This document shows positions 22,619 through 23,561 of a DNA stretch of 23,561 nt, in pieces. The first letter of the stretch is position 1. Each line of letters starts with the position of its first letter. Below the pieces are notes generated by a model. The model did not search any database and was not told the origin of the DNA. It worked only from the letters and a program-made list of their open reading frames with translations. The DNA comes from Bacteroidota bacterium (lineage in GTDB: Bacteria > Bacteroidota > Ignavibacteria > Ignavibacteriales > Ignavibacteriaceae): positions 1 to 23,561 of the forward strand of contig JAEXTA010000092.1 in the NCBI GenBank assembly GCA_023453665.1. Reading direction: 5' to 3'. Made by a program: the position numbers and the translations under genes.

Positions 22619-23561
22619 TTATTTGATCAGGATCATCTTTTTTATATCAATGAAATTTTCCGTTTCAAGCCTGTAGAAATAATGACCCGAAGCTAAACCC
22701 GAGGCATCAAAATTTATTTCATAGTAACCCGCTTTAAGAGTTTCATCAATTAAGGTTTGAATAATTTCACCCAGAACATTATAGATATTAATTCTTGCAT
22801 GAACATCATTCGGTACTGAAAATTTTATTGTAGTTGAAGGATTAAAAGGATTAGGATAGTTCTGACTTAATTCGAACTGGAGAGGTTTATCATTAACAAT
22901 TTCAACTACAGAAGAATAACTGAACTGACCATCAACATCTAGTTGTTTTAGTCTGTATTGTGAAACTCCGGCTACGATCTGATTATCGGTAAACGAATAG
23001 CTCTTCATACTATTGCTGTTTCCTGCACCTTCAACGAATCCGATTTTTAACCAGGTTCCAGAAACATCACTATTATTTTTTCGTTCAATTTCAAATCCAT
23101 AGTTATTGGTTTCGGTTGAAGTTGTCCAATCAAGAACTACTTTATTTGTTTGAAGAACAGCATTAAACGAAGTAAGTTCAACCGGAAAAACACCATCAGG
23201 TCCCCATATTTCAGTCTCCCACAAATTAGCCCAGGTATTTTGATTGTTTCCATTAAATATAACTCTCAGATACCTTACTGTTCTCTGTGCAAATTGAACT
23301 ACTGTCCATTCCTCTTCAACAGAAAAAATATTATTAAACAACGGTGACCAGGCTGATCCATCAACAGATGTTTCTACTGTGAATTCATAAATTCTGCCTG
23401 AGTGAAAATTGTAGAATGAAAATCTTGCAAGTGTTAATTCGCGTGACGTTCCCAGATCATATTGGATCCATTCAGGCATTGGCTCTGACGCCCATCTTGC
23501 AGTTGGGTCACCATCATAATATCCTAAACCATCAACCGTTCTTTCAGGCGCTGTAGTTGGA
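22619..23561 (-). CDS. C-terminal part of a T9SS-secreted protein with discoidin-like domain (partial)
   Basis: The reading frame stays open to the window edge; 313 codons are visible and the true start lies beyond 23561. The first ATG (23479) is internal, because coding sequence continues upstream (ERTVDGLGYYDGDPTARWAS). Domains in order: an F5/8 type C (discoidin, CBM32-like) domain with VDGL, DGDPTARWAS and EWIQYDLG, extending to VRYLRVIFNGN; then a fibronectin-like region typical of this phylum (PVELTSFNAVLQ, VVLDWTTSTETNNYGFEIER, YRLKQLDVDGQFSYS); then a type A T9SS sorting tail (NYPNPFNPSTTIKFSVP, YNVLGEIIQTL, GHYFYRLETENF). The tail directs export across the outer membrane by the type IX system. 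A carbohydrate-active enzyme or adhesin is likely upstream, but cannot be named. Confidence 0.93.
   Translation of the reverse strand, partial: PTTAPERTVDGLGYYDGDPTARWASEPMPEWIQYDLGTSRELTLARFSFYNFHSGRIYEFTVETSVDGSAWSPLFNNIFSVEEEWTVVQFAQRTVRYLRVIFNGNNQNTWANLWETEIWGPDGVFPVELTSFNAVLQTNKVVLDWTTSTETNNYGFEIERKNNSDVSGTWLKIGFVEGAGNSNSMKSYSFTDNQIVAGVSQYRLKQLDVDGQFSYSSVVEIVNDKPLQFELSQNYPNPFNPSTTIKFSVPNDVHARINIYNVLGEIIQTLIDETLKAGYYEINFDASGLASGHYFYRLETENFIDIKKMILIK

Noticed and set aside
23150..23347. Plus-strand ORF of 65 codons inside the T9SS gene
   Set aside because: It is a shadow of the well-supported minus-strand discoidin/fibronectin-like region and resembles no protein.

Overview
The window is AT-rich and carries an almost gapless division and cell wall (dcw) cluster, followed by a few surface-polysaccharide and surface-protein genes. 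The best guess for the organism is a member of Ignavibacteria or a nearby Bacteroidota/Chlorobi-group lineage. Three things point there: the type IX secretion tail at the right edge with the 'NYPNPFNPSTTIKF' signature; the murC-ftsQ-ftsA-ftsZ order with no murB or ddl between them; and a FtsI that carries a PASTA domain. MurE has the DNPR motif of meso-diaminopimelate-adding enzymes, so a Gram-negative type peptidoglycan is expected. This placement is inferred from gene content only.

Positions 1-300: the left edge holds an orphan 3' half of a tRNA-Thr(CGT) gene (about 93-134) with no D-arm or 5' acceptor strand, which looks like the attachment-site scar of an element lying to the left. Next come a promoter candidate and three MraZ-box repeats (TGGGT, TGGGG, TGGAG) at an exact 10-bp period just before mraZ.

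Positions 300-16637: mraZ, rsmH, ftsL, ftsI, murE, murF, mraY, murD, ftsW, murG, an unnamed membrane protein with a PH-like domain, murC, ftsQ, ftsA and ftsZ, all on the plus strand. From mraZ to ftsA every junction is an overlap, an exact abutment, or a gap of at most 4 nt. ftsZ alone has a 23-nt leader with a near-perfect Shine-Dalgarno. Together the genes build lipid II (MurC, D, E, F, then MraY and MurG), polymerise and cross-link septal peptidoglycan (FtsW, FtsI), and form the divisome scaffold (FtsZ, FtsA, FtsQ, FtsL). MraZ is the likely autoregulator.

Positions 16638-18477: a 44-residue single-pass membrane peptide gene with a strong Shine-Dalgarno follows ftsZ. Then come a small CPXCG-type cysteine-rich protein and yajQ on the minus strand, separated by a non-coding stretch with two abutting palindromes. 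A 570-bp non-coding divide precedes the next plus-strand unit.

Positions 18478-22060: a plus-strand polysaccharide unit with a polyprenyl-phosphate sugar-phosphate transferase, a Gfo/Idh/MocA sugar-nucleotide dehydrogenase, an unrecognised membrane-anchored or secreted protein, and a left-handed beta-helix N-acetyltransferase that starts with TTG. It ends in a hairpin overlapping the last stop codon.

Positions 22061-23561: on the minus strand, a 71-residue tail-anchored small protein and the C-terminal part of a large secreted protein (discoidin-like domain, fibronectin-like region, T9SS tail) whose start lies beyond the window. A clear bidirectional terminator lies beside the latter gene's 3' end.

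I see no defence system, CRISPR array or complete mobile element. The least-explained items are the tRNA scar, the PH-like protein inside the dcw cluster, and the ftsZ-adjacent micropeptide.
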